DNA from: Acidobacteriota bacterium
GTDB taxonomy: Bacteria; Acidobacteriota; Vicinamibacteria; Vicinamibacterales; CAVVIG01
DNA length: 32,639 bases
NCBI GenBank assembly: GCA_028876655.1
Contig: JAGWRA010000109.1
Coordinates: 1-32,639 of the forward strand
Direction of reading: 5' to 3'
In this document: one piece after another, positions 16,004 through 28,000 of the stretch
Numbering within the stretch: the first letter of the stretch is position 1
How the letters are laid out: each line of letters starts with the position of its first letter
Notes under the pieces: model-generated
Told to the model about the DNA's origin: nothing
Seen by the model: only the letters and a program-made list of their open reading frames with translations
Database searches by the model: none
Translations under genes and position numbers: made by a program

Positions 16004-19000
16004 GCCGACGGATCGAGGTACTGCCGGATCAGGCGTCCGAGTTCGGCGACGTACGGCTCCTGCAGCAGCGCTTCGTGCGGCGCGTCGATCGGCGGCAGCG
16101 TCGTCACCGTCCCGCTCGTGACCGCACGCCATCCGAGATCGGCCCCCGGGCCGGCCGGTTCCGTCGAGCCGGCCGTCGGCAGGACGAGCAGCGGGATCGA
16201 GGCAGCAGCGGGTCGATAGCGTGAGGCCGCCCGCAGGCTGGCGGCGCCGACCCGGAGGAAGCCGCCCAGCTGGCGGCGGCCACCGAAGCCGCTCAACAGC
16301 CCCTGCGCGTCGAGCGCGCCAGCCACGTTCTCGAGCAGCTGTTCCTCCGCAAGCCGCTCCAGGGCGTCGATGTCGAGCGGCGCGCCCCCGAGCTCGCCGA
16401 CGCGCGCGTCGACCGCCTCCAGCAGCGGACGCAGGCCGGCGTCACGCGCGCCGGGACCTGCCGCCGCCCGCGCCGTCGTGTCGATCAGCAGGCACCGCCC
16501 CACGGTCACACCGGCGGCCTCGAGACGCCGCGCCAGTTCGAAGGCGACGTACCCGCCGAACGAATAGCCGACCAGATCGATCGCGCCTCCCTTGAACCGG
16601 CCCGCGACGATCTCCGCGAGCCGATCGGCGATCGCCTCGACCGTCTCGCAGGCAGGCTCTTCGCCGTCGAGCCCTGGCGGCTGCGCGCCGTAGACAGGTC
16701 GGGTGTCGTCGAGGTGCCTCGCAAGGGCGAAGAACGGCACCGCGCTGCCGGTCAACGGCGGCAGGCAGACGAGGGGCCGGCCGCTGCCGGCCGCGGCGAT
16801 CGTCACCAGGCCCGTCCACGACGGGTTCGCGGCCGCCGCCTCGCGCAGGTGCCGCGCGAGGCGCTGGACCGTCGGGCACTGGAACAGCACGGGCAGCGGC
16901 ACGTCGCAGCCGAGACGGTCCTGCAGCCGTCCGGTCACCTGCAAGGCCAGCAGCGACTGGCCCCCCAGCGCGAAGAAGTCGTCGTGGACGCCGATCTCGT
17001 GCACGCCGAGCGCCCGCTCCCACTCGTCGATCAGCACGGCCTCCAGACTGTCGAGCGGCGCCACCGCGCGGCTGCGGACCCGTTCGGCGGGAGCCAGGCG
17101 CGCGAGTGCGTCGAGATCGATCTTGCCGTGCGCGGTCAGAGGCACGTCGTCGACCGGCACGATCCGCCCGGGCACCATGAAGGATGGCAAGGTGCGCAGC
17201 AGGTGATCCCGAATCTCGTCGATCGACGCGGGTGAAGCCAGCCTGACGACCGCGACCAGCTGTCGCGCGTCGCCCGAGCCCATCGTCAGGACGACTGCCT
17301 GGCGCACGCCCGGGTGCCGCTCGAGCACCGCTTCGACCTCGGCCGGCTCGACGCGCGCTCCCCGGAGCTGCAGCTGGCGGTCCGCCCGTCCCAGGAACTC
17401 GAGCAGACCGTCGGCATTCCAGCGGCCCAGGTCGCCCGTGCGATAGAGTCGTCCGCCAGGGGTCCTCCCGAAGGGATCGGGTACGAATCGGCTCGCGGTC
17501 TCGGCGGGCCTCCCGATGTACCCGCGCGCGACACCGACGCCACCGATGCAGATCTCACCCGGGACTCCAGGCGGCACCAGCTGCATCCGGGCATCGACGA
17601 CGTACAGCTGCACGTTGGCGAGCGGGTGACCGATTGGAATTGCGCCGGCCGGCGCGATTTCCGGCGGCAGGTGATACCAGCTCGCGCACACGGTGTTCTC
17701 GGTGGGACCGTACGCGTTCACGAACCGGACGCTGTCGGCCCGCGCCAGCGCGTCGTCCCGGTCGGCCTCTTCGCCGGCGGTGACGAGCGTCCGCAACCCT
17801 GGCAGCGGTGCGCCGTCCAGCGCCCGCAGGTACGCGGGCGGAAGCGTGATGACGGAGATGCCCGCGTCGGCCATCCACTGCGGCATGGCCGCGGGATGAC
17901 GCTTGATCTCCTCGGGGACAACGACCAGCGCCGCTCCGGCCGCGAGCGCCATGAAGATCTCCGACACGGCGGCGTCGAAGCCGGAGGCCGCGAACTGGGC
18001 CACGCGCGACGATGGGCCCACCTCGAACGCCGCCACCTGGGCCTGCGCGAGATTGACGAGCCCATCGTGCTGGAGCGCCACCCCCTTCGGCAGTCCGGTC
18101 GACCCGGACGTGTAGATCACGTACGCGAGCCTCGATCCGTCGAGCGGTCCAGGCCGGCCGGCGGGCGATCCCGCGGATGCGGCCTCGCCGGCCGCGAGCA
18201 CGATTCCGCGGAAGCCGATCCCGGCGGCAGCCCCGGCGTCATCGGTCACGAGGAACCGCGTGCCACTGTCCTGCAGGATGTGCTGGACGCGCGCCGGTGG
18301 ATAGGCGATGTCGATCGGCAGGAACGCGCCGCCGGCCTTCAGGACCCCGAGGATCCAGGCGACGAACGCCTCCGATCGGGCGACGCGGAGGGCGACGATT
18401 TCCTCGCGCCGGAGGCCATGCCGGTCGCGCAGGACCGCCGCAATCACGTCCGACCGGGCGTCGAGCTCGCCGTACGACACGCGGCGCGCGCCGTCTTCCA
18501 CGGCAATCGCCGCCGGGTCGGCGAGGACGCGGTCGCGGAAGCAGTCGAGCACCGTCCGCCGCGTCGCCACCGGACCGTCGCGCCGGCCCCACTCCTCCAC
18601 CAGGGTCCGGCGTTCGACGCCCCGCAGCATCGGCAGATCGGCCACCGGTACGCCACCGTCGGCCACGGTCGCGCGCAGCAGCTCGCGATAGTGCATGGCC
18701 ATCCGCTCGATCGTGTCCCGCCTGAACAGCGCCGTCGCATACTCGATCGCGACCTCGAGCCCCTCATCAGTCTCCGAGAAGAGGAACGTCAGGTCGACGT
18801 GGCTGGTGCGCGACTCGAGCGGCAGCGGCGTGACGCGCACGCCGTCGAGCGCCGTCGCCGGTCCGCGTTCCGCGTGCACGGCCATCACGTCGAAGAGCGG
18901 CGATCGTGCGGCATCGCGGCGGACGTTCAACTCTTCGACGAGACGATCGAACGGATACGCCTGGTGGTGCATCGCCTCCGCCAGGCGGTCACTCACCAGC

Positions 19001-22000
19001 CGGACGGCCGCCGCGCCGGTCTGGTCCGGGCGTACCGGCAGGCGCAGGGCCAGCGTGTTCACGTAGAACCCGACCTGCGACTCCAGCTCGGGTGCGAACC
19101 GGCCGGCCACCGGCGTCCCGATGACGAGGTCCTCGTCGCCCGTGTAGCGGTACAGCAGCGCGGAGAGCACCGCGAGCAGCACGGCGAAGGCGGTCGTGTG
19201 CTGCGCCCGGGCGAATGCGTCCACCTCCCTGGCGAGCTCCGGATCCGGCGCGAGGCCCGCGCGCGCCCCCTCGATGCGCTGGACCGGAGGCCGCGGGAAG
19301 TCGAGCGGCAGGCGGATGGGGACGACTGGCTCCGCGAACACCCGCTGCCAGTACGTCCGGTGTTCGACCATCCCGGCGGCCGACAGCGCCTCGCGCTGCC
19401 AGATGGCGTAGTCGCGATACTGCAACGGCAGCGGCGGCAGCTCGATCGGTTCGCGACGGCGGAGGGCGGCGTAGACGGCGGCCAGCTCGCGCATCAGCAC
19501 CCCATCAGACCAGGCGTCGCCGATGATGTGATGCTGGCAGATGACGAGCGCGTGGCGCCCGGTCCCGAGCGCAAGCAGGGCCGCGCGGAACAGCGGTCCC
19601 GTCGCCAGATCGAACGGCTCGGCGACGAACGCCTCCGCCCATTCCGCCGCGGCGGCCACGACGTCGCCGGCCGCCTGCAGGTCGGCCGTCCGCATCGCGA
19701 ACGGCACGCGGTCGAGGACCTCCTGCTGCGGCGCGCCGTCGATGACGACGAACCGGGTGCGCAGGATCTCGTGGCGATCGATCAGGCAGCCGAACGCCTG
19801 TTCGAGACAGGCGGCGTCGAGCGGACCGTCCAGCTGGAACGCGGCCGGCACCACGTAGGTCGATCCCCGGCGCCCCTCGTGGAAGTGCTCGAGCAGCCAG
19901 AGCCGCTGCTGCCCGTGCGACAGCGGCGCGAGCCGTCCGGGCGCGCTCCTGGAAATCCGCCGCGCCGGCAGGGCCCGCGAGGCCTCGACACGCGCGGCAA
20001 GATCTTCCAGCGTCGGCGCCAGCAGCAGGTCACGCACGTGCACCGTCAGGTCGTGCTGCCGCGCGGCCGCCGCCACCAGCCGGGCCGCCTTCAGGCTGGT
20101 GCCCCCCAGGTCGAAGAAGTTGTCGTCGAGGCCGACCCGTTCGACGTGCAGGCCGTCCGCCCACAGGCTGGCCAGGGTCTCCTCGAGCGCAGTGCGCGGC
20201 GGACGATACGGGTGGCCGGCCGCGCGCTCTTCGACTCCGGAGGCGGCCGGCAGCGCGCGCCGATCAAGCTTGCCGCTGGGCGTCTTCGGCAGGCTCGCCA
20301 GACGGACGTATCGCGACGGAACCATGTAGTCGGGCAGGCGGCGCCGCAGTGCAGACTCGACATCGGCGATCGCCGGCGCGTCACTGCCGGCGACGGGAAC
20401 CACGTATGCCGTCAGGTCGTGATCGCCGTCGCGGCTCTCGAGACAGACGGCCGCTTCGGCGACGCCCGCGCAGGTCATCAGCACCGACTCGACTTCACCC
20501 AGCTCGATCCGGAAGCCACGCAGCTTCACCTGATCGTCCAGGCGCCCGAGGAACTCGATCGCGCCATCGTCGCGATACCGCGCCAGGTCGCCGGTCCGGT
20601 AGACGCGGCCGGCCCGGAACGGATCGGGCCCGAACCGCTCTGCCGTCAGATCCGGACGACCCAGGTAGCCGCGGGCGACCGGCAGGCCGCCGATGAGGAG
20701 TTCGCCGGCGACCCCCACCGGCACGGGGTTCAGGCCCTCGTCGACGATGTAGAGGGCCGCATTGGCGATCGGCCGTCCGATGGGCACCGTCGTCGCGGCG
20801 GCATCGTCGGGGCGGCAGCTCCAGCGGGCGACCTCGATCGCCGCCTCGGTCGGGCCGTACAGGTTGTGCAGCTCGGCCGCCAGCGTGCGGTGGAACAGCT
20901 GCACCACGGCGGGCGTCAGCGCCTCGCCGCTGCAGATCACGCGCCGCAGGCCGGTGCACGTCGCCGCGCGCGGGTGCTGGAGGAAGGCCTGCAGCATGGA
21001 TGGCACGAAGTGGACGACCGTGACGCCCTGCTCGTTGATCAGGTCGATGAGGTACGCGGCGTCCTTGTGGCCGTCGGGCTTCGCGAGACACAGCCGGGCG
21101 CCGGTCAGGAGCGGCCAGAACAGCTCCCAGACCGAGACGTCGAAGCTGTAGGGCGTCTTCTGGAGGAGGCAGTCTCCGGGTCCGAGGCCGTACTCGGCCT
21201 GTCCCCATGTCAGACGGTTGATGACGGCCCGGTGCGCGTTCATCGCGCCTTTCGGCAGGCCCGTCGATCCCGACGTGTAGATGACGTACGCGAGATTGTC
21301 GGGCGTGACGGGTGCCGCCCGCTCGCCGTCCGAGAGCGGCCGATCGTCCAGCTGTCGAAGTTCGCGATCCTCGCGATCGAGCAGGATCGTCGACCTGTCC
21401 GAGCGGCCGTCGCTGGCACCATCCAGCCACAGGCGATCGATGAGGTCGCTTCGCGCGATCACCACGGGGCAGCCCGCATCCCCGACCATGAACGAGAGGC
21501 GTGACGCGGGATAGTCGGGGTCGAGCGGCACGTACGCCCCACCCGCCTTCAGGACCGCGAGCAGCGCCACCGGGAGATCCAGCGATCGATGCAGGCAGAC
21601 GCCCACCCGGACCTCCGGCCCCACGCCGCACTGGATCAGCCGGCGCGCGAGCTGATTCGACCTCGCCTCGAGGCCGGCATAGCTGAGCGTCCGGTCGTCG
21701 AAGACGAGCGCCGTCGCCTCTGGCGACCGTGCCGCCTGTACGGCGATCAGTTCGTGCAGGCACCGGTCGTGCGGAAGCGGTACGGCCGTCTCGTTCCACT
21801 CGACGAGCAGACGATGGCGCTCGGAGGCCGACATGAGTTGCAGGTCCGACACCGCGCACGCGGGATCCGCGACCACCCCACGGAGGAGGTTCACGAGGTG
21901 CCGGCCGAGGCGCGCCATCCGCGGCCGGTCGTAGATGCGATCGTTGAACCGCAGAAGACCGCTCGGACCGGACGGCCCCTCCCGGAACTCGAACGTCAGG

Positions 22001-25000
22001 TCGAACTGGCTCGTGGCCGGCGCCACGCTCAACGGCTCGGCCTGCAATCCGTCGAGGTCGACCGGCGGCTCCCCGCCGTCGAGCAGGTTCACCATCACGT
22101 CGAACAGCGGCGAGCGGCCCGGGTCGCGCACGGGCGCCACGTCGTCGACGAGCAGGTCGAACGGCCAGGCCTGGTGCTCGAGCCCCTCCGACACGGTCTG
22201 GCGGACGGCCTCGACGAGCTCGCTGAATCGCTGCCGGCCGGTGACGCGGTCGCGCAGGGCCAGCGTGTTCGTGTAGAAGCCGATCTGTGGCTCGAGGTCC
22301 GGATGATTCCGTACCGCCACCGGCGTGCCGACGACGATGTCCTCCTGGCCGGTATACCGGTACAGCAACGCCTTCACGGCCGCCGTCAGCAGCGTGAAGA
22401 GGCTGGTGCCGGTGCGGTGTGCCAGCGTGCGCACGCCGCGGGCCAGCTCGTCGTCGATCTCGAGCGGCAGGTCGTCGCCGGCGAAGCTCTGGATGGCCGG
22501 CCGCGGATGGTCCCGCGGTAGATCGAGCGGCCGCACCGGCTCCGCAAAAGCCCGCTGCCAGTACTTCCGGCTCTCCTCGAGGGCGCCCGACGCCAGGAGA
22601 TCGTTCTGCCAGGCGGCGTAATCCTTGTACTGGATCGGCAGTGGTTCGAGCCTCGGCGCGTCATCGTCGCCCGCGTTGTACCAGGCGGTCAGCTCGCGCA
22701 TCAGAATGCCGGCCGACCAGCCGTCAACGATGATGTGATGCAACTGCAGGAAGAGCGCGGACCGGCCCGGGCCGAGCCTCGCCACCGCGCAGCGCACCAG
22801 CGGTGCCACCGACAGGTCGAACGGACGCGACAGATCGTCGCGCAGCAGTGCGGCGGCCGTCGCGGCCGGGTCCTGCCCGGCATCGAGGTCGCAGAGCGGA
22901 ATCGCCACGCGCGCCCCGTCGACGATCTCCTGCCAGGGCTCCCCGTCCCGCTCGACGATCCGCGTCCGCAGGATCTCGTGCCGCTCGAGCAGACGCGCGA
23001 ACGCGCGCTGCAGGCGATCGACGTCGAGCGGGCCGGACACCAGGAACTGCGCCGACAGCTGATAGGCACGGTTCCCGTCCACCTCGCCGAGCTGATCGAG
23101 GAGCCACAGCCGCCGCTGGGCGTGCGACAGTCGATACCGCGGCGCGGCCGGCGCCACCGGAATCCGCGCCGGCACGGCCGGTGTGGCTGGTGCGCCGGCA
23201 CCCTGCGCCGCGGCCAGCTCCGCAATCGAGGCGTTGCCGAGCAGATCGCGCACGGCCAGGTCGACGCCCCAGCGGGCGCGCGCCCGGCTCGCGAGCCGGG
23301 CGGCCGCCAGGCTGTGGCCGCCGAGATCGAGGAACCGGTCGTCGCGGCCGATCGCCGTAACACCGAGCACGTCGGCCCAGAGCGCAGCCAGCCGGCGCTC
23401 GGCCTCGGTTTTCGGCGGCGCGCCCGTGCCACGACGCTCGTCCCGATCCGCCAGCCGGCCGAGCAGCTGCTTCGCGTCCGCCTTCCCGCTGGCGGTCATC
23501 GGGATGGCGTCGCACCACTCGAACCGCGACGGAATCACGGCAGCCGGCAGCCACTGGGCGAGGTACCGGCGAAGATCCGCGGCCGGCACCGGCTCCCCTT
23601 CCGCGACGAGGAAGGCGGCGAGTTCGCGGTCCGTCCGCCCCTCGTGGACCAGGACTGTGACGTCGCGCACACCGGGATGGGCCCACAGCCGGCTCTCGAT
23701 CTCCCCGAGCTCGACGCGCACCCCTCGCACCTTGACCTGCCGATCGATCCGTCCGACGAACTCGAGCACGCCGCCCGGCAGCCACCGCACGAGATCGCCG
23801 GTCCGGTACAGACGGGCACCGGGTCGATCCCCGAAGGGGTCGGGCACGAAGCGCTCGGCCGTCAGCCCGGCCCGGTTCACGTAGCCGCGCGCGACACCAG
23901 CGCCGCCGATGAAGAGCTCGCCCGGTACGCCGATCGGGACGGGCTCCAGCCGGGCGTCGAGCACGTAGAGCCGGGTGCGGGCGATCGGACCGCCGATCGG
24001 CGCACGCCGCCTGCGCGCGTCCCGCGGGACGTCGTAGAGCGTCGAGCAGATGGTCGCCTCGGTCGGCCCGTAGCCGTTCAGGACGATGGCGTCGTCCAGT
24101 GCCGCGCGCAGGCTCGACAACAACTGCTCGTCGATCGGCTCCACGCCGACGGTGACCGAACGGAGCACGCAGGCGGAACCGGCGCGCACCGTGTCGAGGA
24201 GGTCCTGCAGGAGGAAGGGCGGGACATAGGCGACGTCGATCCGCTCCGTGGCCAGCCAGTCGAGATACGCGGCACCGCTCGCGTGCACGTCCGCCGGCAC
24301 GACGTGCACGGCGGCGCCGATCGTCCACGGACTGAAGATCTCGAACACGGAGGCGTCGAAGTTCACGTTCGTCCAGAGGGCGCAGCGATCCGAGGACCGG
24401 ATGCCGCGACGGCGCGCGAACTCCATGGCCACGTTCACCGCGGCCCCGTGCTCGCAGGCGACCCCTTTCGGCAGGCCGGTCGACCCCGACGTATAGATGA
24501 TGTACGCGAGTGCACCGGGATCCGGACGGACGCGATCCCGGTTCGATCGACCGCGCGCGCATGCCTCGCGGGCATCGAGACAGGCGTCGCGCGTGGCGGC
24601 GGAGACGGCCGTCCACGGCCCGTCCGCCACCGTCAGCAGCACCGCCGCGCCCGTGTCGTCCAGGATGAAGCGGGCGCGGTCGGGCGGACTCTCCGGATCG
24701 ATCGGCACGTAGGCCCCACCGGCCTTCAGGATGCCGAGCAGCGCTGCGAGCAGCCACTCCGAGCGGCTCGTCAACAGCGCCACCGGCGTCTCCGGCCCGA
24801 CGCCGCACCGCTCGACGAGATACGACGCGATCCGATCCGCCCGCTCGTCGAGCTCGCGATAGGTCAGCTGGACGTTGCCGCTGGCCACGGCGACGTTCCC
24901 GGGCGTCCGGGCGACTTGCCCCTCGAACAGATCGAGCAGCGTCGCGCCGATCGGCGCAGCCGCCGGTGTCTCGTTGAAGGCGGCGAGCAACGTCTCACGC

Positions 25001-28000
25001 TCGGCCGGCGGCAGGACCTCCAGGTCGCGCGGGCGCGCAGCGGGCGCCGCGAGCAGCGACTGGATCAGCCTGAGCCAGTGCCCGCCGATCCGCTCCACCT
25101 GGGCAGGCGGATAGAGCGACGGATCGTGTGTCACGTGCAGGTGGAGACCGTCGACCTCCCGGGTGAACACCAGGCCGAAGCCGTAGTGCATCTCCTCAAC
25201 TGCCTCGACCGCCTCCACCTGCCACGACGCCTGTCGCCCGCCGGGTGCCGCATGCCCGAGCGGATAGTTCTCGACGATGAGGATGTGGTCGAAGAGCGAG
25301 CCGGGAATCGCACTGGCAGACTGGATCTCCCAGAGCGGCAGCGCCGCGTGCGGCTCGCGAGCAATCGCCGACGCCTGCACACGGCGCGCGACGTCGATCA
25401 CCCGATCCTCCCCGGCCCACTGGACGCGGACCGGCAGCGTGTTGATGAACAGCCCGACCATCTGTTCGACGCCGGCCAGCACCGCCGGGCGTCCCGACAC
25501 GGTCGTGCCGAAGACGACGTCGTCGCGGACGCCGTAGCGCCCCAGCAGCACCCCCCAGATCGTCTGCAGCGCGGTCCCGACCGTGACGCCCGCCGCCTGC
25601 GCCCACGCCTCGAGCGCCGCCGTCTGCTCGGGCCCGAGCGGCCACGATCGGAGCCGTCGTCGCTCGCTGTCGTGCGAGGCCGGTCGGCCTTCGGGCGCCA
25701 CCGTGGCCATCAGGTCGTAGCCGGCCAGCGCCGACCGCCAGTAGGCCCGGCCCGCGTTCCGGTCCTGCGCCGCGAGCCACTCCAGGTAGCGCCGATACGG
25801 CGGGGCGGCCGGCAGTGCCGGCTCTTCGCCGAGGGCGAGGGCGGCGTAAACCGCTTCCAGTTCCCTCGTCAGGATCGCCGTGCTCCATCCGTCGAGGATG
25901 AGGTGGTGGAAGGTCCAGACGACTTCGTGCGTCGCCTCGGCCGTGTGGAACACCGCGACACGCAGCAGGACGTCGCGCGCGAAGTCGAAGCCACGGGCGC
26001 GATCGGCAACGCGGAACGCGTCGAGGGCCGCCTGCTGCTCGCCGGCCGGACGGGTGCGCCAGTCCTCGACGCGGAACTCGATCCGCCGGCGTCGCGGAAT
26101 GACCTGCACCGGCTGATCGACACCCTGCGTCCAGATGGCCGCGCGCAGGTTCGGATGCCGATCCAGCAGCGCCTGCCAGGCGGCCTCGAAGCAGGCGACA
26201 TCGAGGGCGCCATGCAGGCGGTAGCTCGTCTGCTCGACGTACGCGCCCGTCTCCGGCGCCCACTGGGAGTGGAACAGCAGTCCTTCCTGCAGCGGCGCGA
26301 GCGGACAGACATCCTGCACGGCCGCGTGGGGGACGCCGTGCAGTTCGAGCAGCGTGTCGTACGTCGCGAGATCGAGCCCCTGCAGCGTGAGGTCGGCCCG
26401 TGTCACTTCCGGCGCACGGCCGGCGCAGTGCGCGGCGATCTCCCGCAGGTACGCCGCATATCCCTGGAGCCATGCGGCCACCCGATCGCGGCGGAAGTGT
26501 CCGTCCAGCCAGGTCGCGTTCAGCGTCAGCGCACCGTCGACGACCACCCCGGTGACCGTCAGCGCCGGAGCCCGATGCCCGGGAGGCAACACTTCCGGGC
26601 CGGCGCTCTCGGTGCCGAGTGCGAAGGGCGCAGCCGCCCCGGCCCCGTCGAACCACCCGAGATAATTGAAGAGGACCTCGGGCGCGCAGGCGAGGTCCGG
26701 GTCGTCCTCGCCGTCGGGCCCGAGGTAGCGAAGGACGCCATACCCGACGCCCTTGCGCGGCACCCGGCGGCGCGCGTCCTTCAGAGAGCGGATCTGCCAC
26801 GACCAGGCCGCGTCGCCGGTGCGCGCGGCGGGATCGGCCGCCTCGAGCACGATCGGATAGAGGCTGGTGAACCAGCCGACCGTGCGACTCACATCGAGGT
26901 CCCCGACCGGCTCGCGACCGTGGCCCTCGAGCGCGACGAGGGTGCGCGAACCGCCGTGCCAGTCCTGAAGCGCCCGCGCGAGGCCCGCCAGCAGCAGATC
27001 GTCGGCCTCGGTCCCGTACGCCCGTTGCGCGTCGACCAGCAGGCGGCGCGTCTCGTCCGGCGTGAATCGCACGTGAGCCGTGCCGCCCGGATCGGGATCC
27101 GGATCACGCGGCAGCCGCGGCGTCGTCGTCCGGCAGATGCCCTGCCAGTACTTCCGCTCCTGACGCCAGGGGTCGCTCGCGGCGGCCTCGCGCAGCGCCT
27201 CGGCCCAGCGGAGGTACGAATCGGTCTTCGCCGGCAGCGCCACGCGGGCGTCCGGGCCCGCCGCAGTCGCCGTCGCCAGGTCCTCCAGCAGGATCCGCCA
27301 CGAGACGCCGTCGATCACCAGGTGATGCGCCACCAGCACCACCCGATCGCCGTCGGCCAGCCGCGCCACCGCCGCCCGGACCAGCGGGCCGGCCGTCAGA
27401 TCGAAGCCGCCCTGCAGGTCCGCCGCGGCCGCCGCCAGCGCCGCCGCGCCATCCGGCGCCGCGCGCAGGTCCCAGATCGCGACCGGCACCGGCGCCCCCA
27501 CGCCGCCCAGCCCCTGCTGCCAGCGGCCCGTCGCATCCCGCCGCACCGTCAGCCGCAGCGCGTCGTGCTGCGTCACGACCGTCTGCAAGGCCGCCTGCAG
27601 CCGCGCGACGTCCACCGGGCCGTGCCACCGCAGCACCACCGACTGGTTGAAGTGCGCGTGCGGCGCCGGGCCCGTCAGCAGCCACGCCTGCATCGGCCCC
27701 AGCCCCGCCGTCCCCGTGATCACCCCTTGATCCCGGCGCACGGCCGCCGGCAGCGGCGCCGCCGCGGCCGCCTGCCCCGCCAGCGTCGGCGCCGCGAACA
27801 CCGCCGCCACCGTCAGCCCCAGCCCCGCCGTCCGCGCCCGCGCCACCACCTGCAGCGCCTTGATCGAATCCCCGCCCAGTGCGAAGAACGCGTCCGCGCG
27901 CCCCACCGTCGCCACGCCCAGCACGTCCCGCCAGATCGCCGCCAGCGTCGTCTCCGCCCCCGGCCGTGGCGCCTGGGTCGCCGCCCCGCGCGTCAGGCTC

